Below are positions 18,027-25,881 of a stretch of DNA of 64,000 nt, one piece after another. The stretch covers positions 56,600 through 120,599 of the forward strand of contig NZ_JAAZWE010000009.1 in assembly GCF_013185185.1 (NCBI RefSeq), written 5' to 3'. The stretch's first letter is position 1. Every line of letters starts with the position of its first letter. The notes under the pieces are model-generated. The model had not been told where the DNA came from. It searched no databases and saw only the letters and a list, made by a program, of their open reading frames with translations. This stretch comes from Saccharibacillus endophyticus. GTDB taxonomy: Bacteria; Bacillota; Bacilli; Paenibacillales; Paenibacillaceae. The position numbers and the translations under genes are program-made.

Positions 18027-18585
18027 TCACGTATCCCTCCACTGTTACGCCGTCCACTCCCGGTCCGGCCGCTCCCGCCGACACCGTCGTTACGGTAGCG
18101 CTGATCGGCAGCAGCAAGTCGCCTCCCGTATCGCCTGAGCGATTCAAACTTTGCTGATATTCGATCACGACCCTGTACTGGATGCCGTTGACGGTCGGTT
18201 GAAGTACGGCCATTACCGGCTGAAGATTCCCGTTCTCGAACATGTTCCGGAACGCGCAAGCTCCCGTCGTCGCGTTTGTGCAGGTTCCGAAAGTCTCCGG
18301 CGTAATGCCCACGCGCTGCGCGTTTAATCCGTTGCCTGCCTTGACGACGGTCGCGCTGCCCGAGCCGAAATATTCTTTAAGCCGAACAAAATCCTGCTTT
18401 TGCATATACACAAGCGCATTACGAGCCAGGTTCGACATGATCGTCTGATTCTGATTAGACTTCGCGAACGTCAGCGCATTGCTAAAATAAGCCGTGAAAG
18501 CCAGCGCTACGATCGATACAATCAACATCGCCGCGAGCACTTCAATCAGCGTAAATCCTTCTTCCTTTTTAAAACGCTCCAGCAA
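18007..18585 (-). CDS. Minor type IV prepilin (PilV-like)
   Basis: The 192-residue protein has leader LLERFKKEEG|FTLIEVLAAMLIVSIVALAF. The start is placed at a TTG (18585), because GGAAGGAGGAG stands just upstream and any longer reading adds a sequence unlike a prepilin leader. A Cys pair (TCTNATTGAC region) may form a disulfide in the mature beta domain. It is the first gene of the minor-prepilin operon. No convincing promoter was found in the 299 bases up to the divergent esterase gene. Confidence 0.83.
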   Translation of the reverse strand: MLERFKKEEGFTLIEVLAAMLIVSIVALAFTAYFSNALTFAKSNQNQTIMSNLARNALVYMQKQDFVRLKEYFGSGSATVVKAGNGLNAQRVGITPETFGTCTNATTGACAFRNMFENGNLQPVMAVLQPTVNGIQYRVVIEYQQSLNRSGDTGGDLLLPISATVTTVSAGAAGPGVDGVTVEGYVNAQSIR

Positions 18586-18884
18586 AAAAACTCCTCCTTC
18601 CGGCGCGTCTGCGAAACTCCTGAAAATCACGTTCCGAAGAGACGGCATTCGCTTATATATCGGTCTTTTTTCCTTCTTTCATTATATGGTCGGGCTTGAA
18701 GCGGGGCAATGATTATTTAGGTCTTTCGGCCCTGATCCTAATGACTTGCGACAATCGCATGAAGGTCGACAAAAGTGGTATGATAAACAAGTCGAATAAA
18801 GCGTTTTCTTCAACTATCATCGATTGGATCTTGCATCTCGTATCATGCATTCAAGGGACTTATACTGAAGGAGGAAATTTACTT

Positions 18885-19673
18885 ATGGCATTATTGTCCT
18901 GCAACTTTTATTCCGAATCGCTCGGTCTCAGCACGTCGATGAACGTCATTCTGCCCCAGCAGACCCGTTCGCAGATCGGCTTGGCAAACGTCAAACGTCC
19001 CGGGCCGCATAAAACGCTGTACTTGCTGCACGGATTGTCCGACGATGACACGATCTGGGTACGCCGGACGTCGATCGAACGATACGCCGCCGCTTACGGA
19101 ATCGCGATCGTCATGCCGCAGGTACACCGGAGTTTCTATACGGATATGGCTTACGGGGAAAAATATTGGGAGTTTATCAGCGAAGAGCTGCCGGAGCTGG
19201 CCCGTTCCTTCTTCCCGCTGTCGGCCGAACGCGAAGACAACTTCGCGGCCGGGCTGTCGATGGGCGGATACGGAGCGTTCAAGCTGGCTTTGCGCAGACC
19301 TGATCTGTTCGCGGCAGGAGCCAGTCTCTCCGGAGCGCTGGATATCGCCTCCATGACCGAAAATCCCGACAATCCCCGCTCCGGCCTACTGCGTACCGTT
19401 TTCGGCGAGGAAAAAGTACGCGGCAGCGAAAACGATCTGCTGTACCTGTTGGACCGCGTATCGAAATCGAGCATGCCGCAGCCGAAGCTGTACCAGTGCT
19501 GCGGCACCGAAGATTTCCTGTACAAAGACAACCAGACTTTCAAAAAAGCGGCCGAAGGCAGCGGGCTGGACTTTACGTACGAAGAAGGTCCCGGCGAGCA
19601 CGAATGGGGCTACTGGGATAAAATGATCCAAAACGTGCTGGAGTGGCTCCCTCTCGGCGAACCGGGCAAGTAA
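18885..19673 (+). CDS. estA: Tributyrin-type esterase (alpha/beta hydrolase)
   Basis: The 262-residue serine esterase belongs to the esterase D/antigen 85-like family; it cleaves short-chain acyl esters. The oxyanion region is LYLLHG, the nucleophile S125 lies in GLSMGG, D210 in GTED and H239 in GEHEWGYWD. The N-terminus MALLSCNFYSESLG matches the tributyrin-esterase group. The start at 18885 has GAAGGAGG nine bases upstream; longer readings lack a site. No signal peptide is seen, so it is cytoplasmic. It is a single-gene unit diverging from the minor prepilins; no functional link is evident. Confidence 0.88.
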   Translation: MALLSCNFYSESLGLSTSMNVILPQQTRSQIGLANVKRPGPHKTLYLLHGLSDDDTIWVRRTSIERYAAAYGIAIVMPQVHRSFYTDMAYGEKYWEFISEELPELARSFFPLSAEREDNFAAGLSMGGYGAFKLALRRPDLFAAGASLSGALDIASMTENPDNPRSGLLRTVFGEEKVRGSENDLLYLLDRVSKSSMPQPKLYQCCGTEDFLYKDNQTFKKAAEGSGLDFTYEEGPGEHEWGYWDKMIQNVLEWLPLGEPGK

Positions 19674-19755
19674 ACAGCGTTCGTCGGCTTTGTTCGTATG
19701 CATTGCTGGCGCAAAAGACTGCGAAATAACGAACGGCTGCTGTTAAACGCGAATG

Positions 19756-19798
19756 CGAATAAGCCATGTCTCGATAACGATGAGACATGGCTTATTCG
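19756..19798. terminator. Perfect 17-bp inverted repeat between convergent genes
   Basis: CGAATAAGCCATGTCTC, a nine-base loop and its exact complement lie between the esterase and the GGDEF gene. The position suits a shared terminator, but there is no T tract on either side, which is odd for an intrinsic terminator. Confidence 0.5.
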
Positions 19799-19830
19799 GC
19801 GTTGAAGCTCGGCTAACACTTTTTAAGAGA

Positions 19831-20973
19831 CTATTTGGAGGTCGCATCGGTTCGCCCGGCGGACGATGCGGCTTCGTCGGAGCGCCCTAATTCGTTGCTC
19901 GCTTTGCAGATCCGATTGCGCCCGCTTTCCTTCGCGCGGTACAAAGCATCGTCAACGCGGCGGAACAAGGTTCTGGGGGCTCCCGCGTACGACAAGCCGT
20001 AACCGAGCGAGACCGTCAACTCCAGACGGGTTCCGTCATCCAATACGAAAGCATGCCCCTCTACGACCGATCGTATCCGTTCCGCGACGCGCACGACCGA
20101 CTCTTCTTCGTGACGGTCGATCACGATCGCGAACTCTTCGCCTCCGTTACGGGCCGCATAACTGTCCACAGGCGAACACGAGGTCAGAATTTTGCCGAGC
20201 TGCCTGAGCACGATATCCCCGGCCGGATGTCCGTGCGTGTCGTTTACGCGCTTGAAGTGATCGATATCGAGCAGGATCAGGCCGAACTCTTCTCCGTGCT
20301 TCTGGGCACGCTTCACGCGTCGATCGTACAGCATATGAAAAGCTCTCGGATTATGCAGGCCTGTCAGGAAGTCGCGATGCGCGGCGTCTTCCATAAAAGC
20401 GAAAAGTTCGTTGGAATTTTTGAGATGGCGCAGCATGAGGAAGGTAAAGACGGCGGTTCCCGCGATGATCACGGAATAGACCGGGATGATGCTGACGAAA
20501 CTCGGGCCGATCATGATATAAAAACTTGCCAGCAGCACAACGACTTGAACGGCGAAAGCCAAAGCCCATCTTTTAGGTTCCAGCTGCCCTTTTTTCAATA
20601 CCAAAATGACGAGCAGGAACGTGACGAGCGCGTTGGACGCACCGACGTACGAAGACAAACCGAAATCGCCGAACAAGAAAAAGCGGAATACCGCGATGAT
20701 CACGCTCGCCGCAAAACCGCCGGGAATTCCCGCGACGTAAACGCCGATAATGATCGCCGTTTGACGAAGGTCAATGACCGAATTTTCTCCGATCGGAAAA
20801 GAGAATTCCATCATGAGGATGCCCGCGACGCCCAAAGCGGCTCCGGTGAACCAGGGCAGCCAAGAACCGGAACGCGCAGCCAGCGAGGATTTACGAAAAC
20901 GATTTAAAAAAACATTACCGAAAAACAACAACGTCGCCAGGATCGTAAAGTTGATAAATAACTCTTTGAACAT
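19831..20973 (-). CDS. Membrane GGDEF protein (5TM-5TMR_LYT plus diguanylate cyclase domain)
   Basis: The 380-residue protein has five or six hydrophobic segments in the first about 185 residues, laid out like the LytS-type 5TM receptor module (FSFPIGENSVIDLRQTAIII, YVAGIPGGF). A GGDEF domain follows with DxLTGLxN-like DFLTGLHNPRAF and the active-site loop GGEEF at 277-281, a functional variant. The inhibitory I-site RxxD is not present at the expected place, so product inhibition is likely weak. The start is ATG 20973, with GAGGCG upstream. It should make c-di-GMP, and the PilB here carries a c-di-GMP-type MshEN domain. Confidence 0.9.
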   Translation of the reverse strand: MFKELFINFTILATLLFFGNVFLNRFRKSSLAARSGSWLPWFTGAALGVAGILMMEFSFPIGENSVIDLRQTAIIIGVYVAGIPGGFAASVIIAVFRFFLFGDFGLSSYVGASNALVTFLLVILVLKKGQLEPKRWALAFAVQVVVLLASFYIMIGPSFVSIIPVYSVIIAGTAVFTFLMLRHLKNSNELFAFMEDAAHRDFLTGLHNPRAFHMLYDRRVKRAQKHGEEFGLILLDIDHFKRVNDTHGHPAGDIVLRQLGKILTSCSPVDSYAARNGGEEFAIVIDRHEEESVVRVAERIRSVVEGHAFVLDDGTRLELTVSLGYGLSYAGAPRTLFRRVDDALYRAKESGRNRICKASNELGRSDEAASSAGRTDATSK

Positions 20974-21012
20974 AATTAAGATTGCGCCTCGCAGTCTGCA
21001 ACAATGCGAATT

Positions 21013-21044
21013 AAGCGGCCGACAGATTAGCCGGCCGCTTTTTC
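21013..21044 (+). terminator. Plus-facing terminator-like hairpin in the GGDEF leader
   Basis: AAGCGGCCG, a 10-base loop and CGGCCGCTT are followed by TTTTT on the plus strand. It lies only 40 bases upstream of the minus-strand GGDEF start, so in the sense direction it would be a leader hairpin without a T tract. Confidence 0.5.
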
Positions 21045-21110
21045 TACATTTTACCCGATTCCCGAGTTTCTGCAAACAAACTTTGCTTTTTTCAAAATAA
21101 AGGAAAATGC

Positions 21111-21141
21111 AAAAAACGCCTTCGCGGAGGAAGACGTTTTT
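21111..21141. terminator. Terminator of the arginine operon
   Basis: AAAAACG-CTTC and GAAG-CGTTTTT pair around a small loop, with T tracts in both directions. It lies about 105 bases past the argH stop and should end the long arginine transcript. Confidence 0.75.
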
Positions 21142-21245
21142 GCTTTCGCAAAGGCTCGATGAAGCGAAAGAGCATAAATACTGCCAAAAAAATCATTCCA
21201 GTACCTTGTCAACGCTATCGGAAACGTGCCGATTACGATAATTGC

Positions 21246-22649
21246 TTACAGTCGGGTGCTCAGCCACTCGGTCGTGTGCTCAAGCGTTGCCGTCGCGCGT
21301 TCGATAGCCGCTTCGACTTGAGGCTTGGCCGTGCCGCCGTAGACGTTGCGGGCATTGACCACGTTCTCCGGCTGAAGCACGTCGTAGATTTTGTCGTCGA
21401 ACAGATCGGAGAAGGTCTTGAATTCTTCGAGCGTGAGGTCAAGCAGATACTTGCCGTTCTCGATACAGTACAGGACCGTTTTGCCGATGACTTCGTGCGC
21501 GTCGCGGAACGGAAGGCCTTTGCCGACCAAGAAATCCGCAATGTCGGTCGCGTTCGAGAAGTCTTTGTTGACCGCTTCGCGCATGCGGCCCGTGCGAACC
21601 TGCATCGTCGCGATCATCGGAGCGAACAAACGCAGCGCCCCGTCAAGCGTCGCTACCGTGTCGAACATACCTTCTTTGTCTTCCTGCATGTCTTTGTTGT
21701 AGGCGAGCGGAAGCGACTTCAGTACCGTCAGCAGACCCATCAGGTTGCCGTAGACGCGGCCCGTTTTGCCGCGAACCAGTTCGGCCACGTCCGGATTTTT
21801 CTTCTGCGGCATGATGCTGCTGCCCGTGCAGAATGCGTCATCCAGCTCGACGAAGCCGAATTCCGTACTGCTCCACAGCACCAGTTCTTCGCAAAGGCGG
21901 GACATATGCATCATGAGGATCGACGCGCCGGACAGGAACTCCAAAATGAAGTCGCGGTCGCTGACCGCGTCCAGGCTGTTCTCGTACACGCCGTCGAAGC
22001 CGAGCTGCTCGGCCACGAAATGGCGGTCGATCGGGAATGTCGTGCCCGCAAGCGCGCCCGCGCCCAGCGGCAGTACGTTGATGCGCTTATAGCTGTCCAT
22101 CAGTCGCTCCGCATCGCGTTGGAACATGGAGACGTAAGCGAGCAGGTGATGCGCGAACAGGATCGGCTGCGCTCTTTGCAAATGCGTGTAGCCCGGGATG
22201 ATCGTGTCGGTGTGCTGCTTGGCTTGGTCAATTAGCGCTTGTTGTACCGCTTGCACCAGACCTGTCAGTTCGACGACGCGGCTGCGCAGATACAAGTGCA
22301 TGTCGGTCGCGACCTGGTCGTTGCGGCTGCGGCCGGTATGCAGCTTGCCACCGACCGGGCCGACTTCCTGGATCAGGTGCTTTTCGATATTCATGTGAAT
22401 GTCTTCGTCGGAAACGGAAAATTCGACTTCGCCGGCTTCGATCTTGTGCAGGACTTTGATCAGGCCTTCGGCGATCGTGTCCGCGTCTTTTTGCGGAATG
22501 ATCCCGCATTTGCCCAGCATGGCGACATGTGCCAGGCTGCCTTGAATGTCTTCTTCGGCCAGTGCTTTATCGAAATTGATGGAGGCGGTATATTCCTCGA
22601 CCAGACGGTCGGTCGGCTTGGTAAAACGGCCTCCCCATAGTTTATTCAT
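21246..22649 (-). CDS. argH: Argininosuccinate lyase
   Basis: This enzyme splits argininosuccinate to arginine and fumarate, the last step of arginine synthesis. The 467-residue cytoplasmic tetramer-forming protein has the superfamily signature GSSIMPQKKNPD, and THLQRAQPI and TGRSRNDQ regions are present. Length is normal. It is the last gene of the argCJBDFGH group but is separated from argG by 792 bases of structured DNA, so its supply of transcript may be independently tuned. Confidence 0.98.
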   Translation of the reverse strand: MNKLWGGRFTKPTDRLVEEYTASINFDKALAEEDIQGSLAHVAMLGKCGIIPQKDADTIAEGLIKVLHKIEAGEVEFSVSDEDIHMNIEKHLIQEVGPVGGKLHTGRSRNDQVATDMHLYLRSRVVELTGLVQAVQQALIDQAKQHTDTIIPGYTHLQRAQPILFAHHLLAYVSMFQRDAERLMDSYKRINVLPLGAGALAGTTFPIDRHFVAEQLGFDGVYENSLDAVSDRDFILEFLSGASILMMHMSRLCEELVLWSSTEFGFVELDDAFCTGSSIMPQKKNPDVAELVRGKTGRVYGNLMGLLTVLKSLPLAYNKDMQEDKEGMFDTVATLDGALRLFAPMIATMQVRTGRMREAVNKDFSNATDIADFLVGKGLPFRDAHEVIGKTVLYCIENGKYLLDLTLEEFKTFSDLFDDKIYDVLQPENVVNARNVYGGTAKPQVEAAIERATATLEHTTEWLSTRL

Positions 22650-22687
22650 AAACGTTCCTCTTCCCCCTCATGGCGTCCCCTCCCAAA

Positions 22688-22745
22688 CCCTCCCCGAGGG
22701 AGGGCCCCAAAGGGCGACTGCCCTCTGGACACCTGTAAAGGGCAG
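22688..22745. repeat. GC-rich hairpin repeat next to argH
   Basis: CCCTCCC and GGGAGGG form a tight hairpin (22688-22704), followed at once by AGGGC, GACT, GCCCT (22711-22724), and AGGGC appears once more near 22739. It reads like a dispersed intergenic palindrome and lies just upstream of the argH start. Whether it recurs elsewhere in the genome cannot be seen here. Confidence 0.5.
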
Positions 22746-22918
22746 AGATTGCGGTCGGCTTCGGGCGTGAGGTTTGCTTTAGTGTAGTGGTGGTGCTGGC
22801 GGTACATGCCGCCGCGCTTGCCCTGCCTTCGGCGGGCCGCGGCTGAATGCGGGCGCGGGAGCGGGTTGCGGGCAGCGGTTTGCTGCCTGGTGCGACGCGC
22901 GCGTGGGACTTCAAGACG

Positions 22919-23141
22919 GGCCGGAGGCGGAGCGCTGCGCAGCTCCTGTCCGGCCAAGAGCGGGGTCGAAGGCGGGCCGCTTCGCGTGGCCCTGTTCGAC
23001 CGGAAGAGCCGAAGCCGGAAGCGGGCAGCTAAGCTTGCCCTGTCCGGCTAAGACCCGGGGCTGGATGCAGGCGGCTGCGCCAGCCTTGTCCAGCCAAGGG
23101 CCGGGGCCGGAGGCGGAACACTTCGTGGTTCCTGTCCGGCC
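22919..23141. repeat. Five tandem units of a two-stem hairpin with covarying stems
   Basis: Units begin at 22919, 22964, 23013, 23059 and 23105. Each unit reads: a 7-bp outer stem, a 3-base bulge (GGC, AGC or TGC), a 4-5-bp inner stem, a loop of about 8 bases (10 in unit 4), the inner arm, an invariant TG, the outer arm, and usually an AAGA or AAG linker. Outer arms are GGCCGGA, GGTCGAA, AGCCGGA, GGCTGGA and GGCCGGA, each matched exactly by its complement. Inner arms are GGAGC, GGGCC, GGGCA, AGGC and GGAAC, also matched. Sequence differs between units yet pairing is kept, which indicates selection on structure. A likely decayed sixth inner hairpin lies at 22871-22887. Confidence 0.85.
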
Positions 23142-23142
23142 A

Positions 23143-23231
23143 GGTTCCCGTTCGGGGAACCTCTGCTTTTGGCTTCGCAAGGTCAAGATCAAGAGCTTGT
23201 CCGGCTTCTTATACAAGCCGGACGCCTTTTA
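23143..23231 (+). ncRNA. Hairpins closing the array, last one terminator-like
   Basis: GGTTCCC/GGGAACC (23143-23161, 5-base loop) follows the array directly. After 37 bases, GTCCGGCTT, a 7-base loop and AAGCCGGAC (23199-23223) end in GCCTTTTACTTT on the plus strand. This would suit the 3' end of a plus-strand RNA spanning the array, antisense to the operon. No clear plus-strand promoter was found, so transcription is speculative. Confidence 0.4.
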
Positions 23232-23257
23232 CTTTCCCTATAAAAAAGGCGAATAGC

Positions 23258-23422
23258 GTGGGTGGAGGGGGAGTTTCAGTGAAGAAGCGTCAGCGTTCGC
23301 CTTTGCAATTGGGAAGCCTCCTTGTTAATTCAATCCAGCTTCCCAATTGCAACACGCGATCTAAAGTCTTTCGAAGAAAGACACGTCGTAAGCATAAGCT
23401 ACGAAACTCCCCCGGAACCCAC
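23258..23422 (+). repeat. Nested inverted-repeat element, copy A
   Basis: Outer pairing is GTGGG/CCCAC, then GGGGGAGTTTC (23267-23277) with GAAACTCCCCC (23403-23413). Inside come the linker AGTGAAGAAGCGTCAGCG and TTCGCC, a 15-bp inner stem TTGCAATTGGGAAGC/GCTTCCCAATTGCAA (23303-23317, 23338-23352), then AACACGCGATCTAAAG and an extra hairpin, GTCTTTC/GAAAGAC. Linker and layout match copies at 4976-5084 and 27111-27222, although stems differ. It sits in opposite orientation to the genes around it, between argG and argH. Confidence 0.75.
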
Positions 23423-23441
23423 TTTTTTCCCTCACTAACGA

Positions 23442-24680
23442 TTACTTGCTTTGATTTTGCTCTACGCCTTTACCCACTTTCAATCTCAAAGCGTTGAGGC
23501 TGATAAAGCCCGTCGCGTCATTCTGGTCGTAAGCTTGGCTCGGGTCGGCTTCCATCGTCGCGATGTCCGGGTTGTACAGGCTGACCGGGCTTTTGACGCC
23601 GGCGCCGATGACGTTGCCTTTGTACAGCTTCACGCGTACCGTACCGCTCACGTTCTTCTGGCTTTCCGTGACCAGCGCTTGCAGCGCGAGGCGCTCCGGC
23701 GCGAACCAGAAGCCGTTGTACACGAGCGTGCTGTAACGAGTGAGCAGGGAATCGCGCAGGTTCATGACTTCGCGGTCCATGGTCAGCGATTCCATTTTGC
23801 GATGAGCGGTGAACAGGATGGTGCCGCCCGGAGTTTCGTACACGCCGCGGCTCTTCATGCCGACAAAGCGGTTTTCGACCATATCGACGCGACCGATGCC
23901 GTGTTTGCCGCCGAGTTCGTTCAGTTTGTCCATGACTTGCAGCGGGCTCAGCTTTTCGCCGTTCAGCGCGATCGCATTGCCTTTTTCGAATTCGATTTCC
24001 AGCATTTCCGGCTCGTCCGGCGCATCCTGAGGGTCGGCGCTGAGCAGGAACATTTCTTTGTTTTCCGGAGCGCTCGGGTCGAACCAAGGGTCTTCCAGCA
24101 CGCCGCTTTCATAGCTGATATGCAGCAGGTTGCGGTCGGTGGAGTACGGTTTCGCGGCGGATGCCGTAACCGGGATCCCGTGTTTTTCGGCGTAAGCGAT
24201 CATCTCGGCGCGGCCCGGGAACGTGTCGCGGAACGTGTCGAGTCTCCAAGGAGCGACGACTTTGATATCGGGAGCGAGCGCCGCGACGCCGAGTTCGAAA
24301 CGAACCTGATCGTTGCCTTTGCCCGTCGCTCCGTGAGCGATCATCGTGGCGCCTTCGGCACGGGCGATTTCGACCATGCGTTTCGCGATCAGCGGGCGCG
24401 CGATGCTGGTACCCAGCAGGTATTGGCCTTCGTACAGCGCGCCGGATTGGAACATCGGGTAGATAAAGTCAGAAGCGAATTCGGCTTGCAGGTCGTCAAT
24501 GTAGACTTTCGAAGCGCCCGTAGCCAGTGCTTTCTCTTCAAGTCCGTCCAATTCTTCTTTTTGACCGATATCCGCCGTAAAGGCGATGATTTCCGCGTCA
24601 TACGTTTCTTTCAGCCATTTCAAAATGATCGAAGTATCCAGTCCGCCGGAATACGCGAGTACGATTTTTTCTTTTGCCAT
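23442..24680 (-). CDS. argG: Argininosuccinate synthase
   Basis: This enzyme joins citrulline and aspartate with ATP to give argininosuccinate. The 412-residue protein has the PP-loop AYSGGLDTS at 9-17 and the downstream GATGKGNDQVRFE segment of the family. Length is normal. The ATG at 24680 follows a GGAGG (rc of the CCTCC at 24704). It is downstream of argF, from which it is separated by a 130-base spacer with a strong hairpin, and upstream of argH across the repeat-rich spacer. Confidence 0.98.
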   Translation of the reverse strand: MAKEKIVLAYSGGLDTSIILKWLKETYDAEIIAFTADIGQKEELDGLEEKALATGASKVYIDDLQAEFASDFIYPMFQSGALYEGQYLLGTSIARPLIAKRMVEIARAEGATMIAHGATGKGNDQVRFELGVAALAPDIKVVAPWRLDTFRDTFPGRAEMIAYAEKHGIPVTASAAKPYSTDRNLLHISYESGVLEDPWFDPSAPENKEMFLLSADPQDAPDEPEMLEIEFEKGNAIALNGEKLSPLQVMDKLNELGGKHGIGRVDMVENRFVGMKSRGVYETPGGTILFTAHRKMESLTMDREVMNLRDSLLTRYSTLVYNGFWFAPERLALQALVTESQKNVSGTVRVKLYKGNVIGAGVKSPVSLYNPDIATMEADPSQAYDQNDATGFISLNALRLKVGKGVEQNQSK

Positions 24681-24750
24681 GATTTTTCATTCCTCCGCTC
24701 TGAACGCTGCCGTTCAATATCTGGTGTGATCGTCTTTCCTTTTTCGTCGC

Positions 24751-24790
24751 AAGAGCGGCGTTCTCCTGCTTGTTCAGGAGCGCCGCTCTT
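24751..24790 (+). terminator. Hairpin between argF and argG, T tract on the plus side
   Basis: AAGAGCGGCG plus CTCCTG pairs with CAGGAG plus CGCCGCTCTT, followed by TTTTTC on the plus strand only. For the minus-strand arginine transcript it is a stable stem without a T tract, perhaps an mRNA processing or stability element. Facing outward it would block antisense transcription. Confidence 0.55.
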
Positions 24791-24810
24791 TTTCTATCCG
24801 GTAAAAAAAC

Positions 24811-25767
24811 TTACGCCATCAATGTCGCCATGACCGCTTTTTGCGCGTGCAGGCGGTTTTCCGCTTCGTCGAAGATTACGCTGTTTTTGCCGTCGATCAC
24901 GCCTGCGCTCACTTCTTCGCCGCGGTGTGCCGGGAGGCAGTGCAGGAACAGATAGTCGCTCTTTGCGTGCCGTACCAACTCTTCATTGACCTGATAATCT
25001 TTGAACGCCAGCTCGCGGACTTTCTGCTCTTCTTCAAAGCCCATGCTCGCCCATACGTCCGTGTACACGGCATCGGCGTTTTCGACCGCTTCGCGCGCGT
25101 CGCGCACGATGGCGATTTTCGAACCGGTTTGATTCGCGATCTCCTGTGCTTGACGCACGATATCCGAATCCGACTCATAGCCTTCCGGGCTCGCGATGCT
25201 CACGTCCATGCCCATCTTCGCGCCGCCGAGCAGCAGCGAATGCGCCATGTTGTTGCCGTCGCCGATATACGCCAGTTTTTTGCCGCGCAGCGATCCTTTG
25301 TGCTCCTGAATCGTTTGCAGATCGGCAAGTACCTGACACGGATGGCCGAGATCGCTCAGCGCGTTGATAACCGGGATATCCGCGTATTTCGCCAGCTCCG
25401 TCACGTTTTCGTGGCCGAAGGTGCGGATCATGATGCCGTCCAGGTAACGCGACAACACGCCTGCCGTATCGGGAATGGCTTCGCCGCGTCCGAGTTGGAT
25501 ATCGTTTTTGCTGAGGAAAAGGGCATGCCCGCCGAGTTGGAACATGCCGACTTCGAACGATACGCGGGTACGCGTCGAGGACTTTTCGAAAATCATGCCG
25601 AGCGTTTTGCCTTCGAGCGGACGGAACGTTTCTCCCGCTTTCTGCTTGCGTTTGAGTTCGATCGCCAGGTCCAGCAGGTATTGAATTTCTTCGGTCGTGT
25701 AATCGGTCAGTTCGACGAGATCGCGTCCTTTGAGGGCGATGCCGTGCGCTTGTTGGGTCAGGTCCAT
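24811..25767 (-). CDS. argF: Ornithine carbamoyltransferase
   Basis: This enzyme converts ornithine and carbamoyl phosphate to citrulline. The 318-residue protein has the carbamoyl phosphate loop SSTRTR, the ornithine-specific FLHCLP motif and the DxW..SMGFEEE segment, with trimeric family length. AAGGAGG lies seven bases before the ATG. A terminator-like hairpin immediately upstream (25795-25848) could attenuate transcription coming from argD. Confidence 0.98.
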   Translation of the reverse strand: MDLTQQAHGIALKGRDLVELTDYTTEEIQYLLDLAIELKRKQKAGETFRPLEGKTLGMIFEKSSTRTRVSFEVGMFQLGGHALFLSKNDIQLGRGEAIPDTAGVLSRYLDGIMIRTFGHENVTELAKYADIPVINALSDLGHPCQVLADLQTIQEHKGSLRGKKLAYIGDGNNMAHSLLLGGAKMGMDVSIASPEGYESDSDIVRQAQEIANQTGSKIAIVRDAREAVENADAVYTDVWASMGFEEEQKVRELAFKDYQVNEELVRHAKSDYLFLHCLPAHRGEEVSAGVIDGKNSVIFDEAENRLHAQKAVMATLMA

Positions 25768-25794
25768 GAGGTTGCCTCCTTGAATTCGGTTATT

Positions 25795-25848
25795 TTAAAA
25801 AAAGAAGCGTCCGCGAGCCGGAAGTCACTGTCCGGTTCGCCGAACGCT
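25795..25848 (-). terminator. Internal terminator or attenuator between argD and argF
   Basis: On the minus strand a bulged stem, AGCGTTCGGCGAACCGGA pairing back through TCCGG and CGCGGACGCT, is followed by TTCTTTTTTT. It begins 34 bases after the argD stop and ends about 30 bases before the argF start. With no room for a promoter behind it, argFGH must depend on read-through. Confidence 0.6.
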
Positions 25849-25881
25849 CTATGGCCGCCTGAGACGACTCTTCCTTAAGAT

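Noticed and set aside
22919..23141. CRISPR array
   Set aside because: Units are hairpins that vary in sequence with no constant repeat and unique spacers, and there are no cas genes.
23281..23354. Similar small peptides readable in two copies of the nested repeat (KKRQRSPLQLGSLL and KERKRSPLNSGNYLL)
   Set aside because: The third copy is two bases shorter in the linker and loses the frame. The similarity follows from the shared linker and the loop, so these are not called genes.
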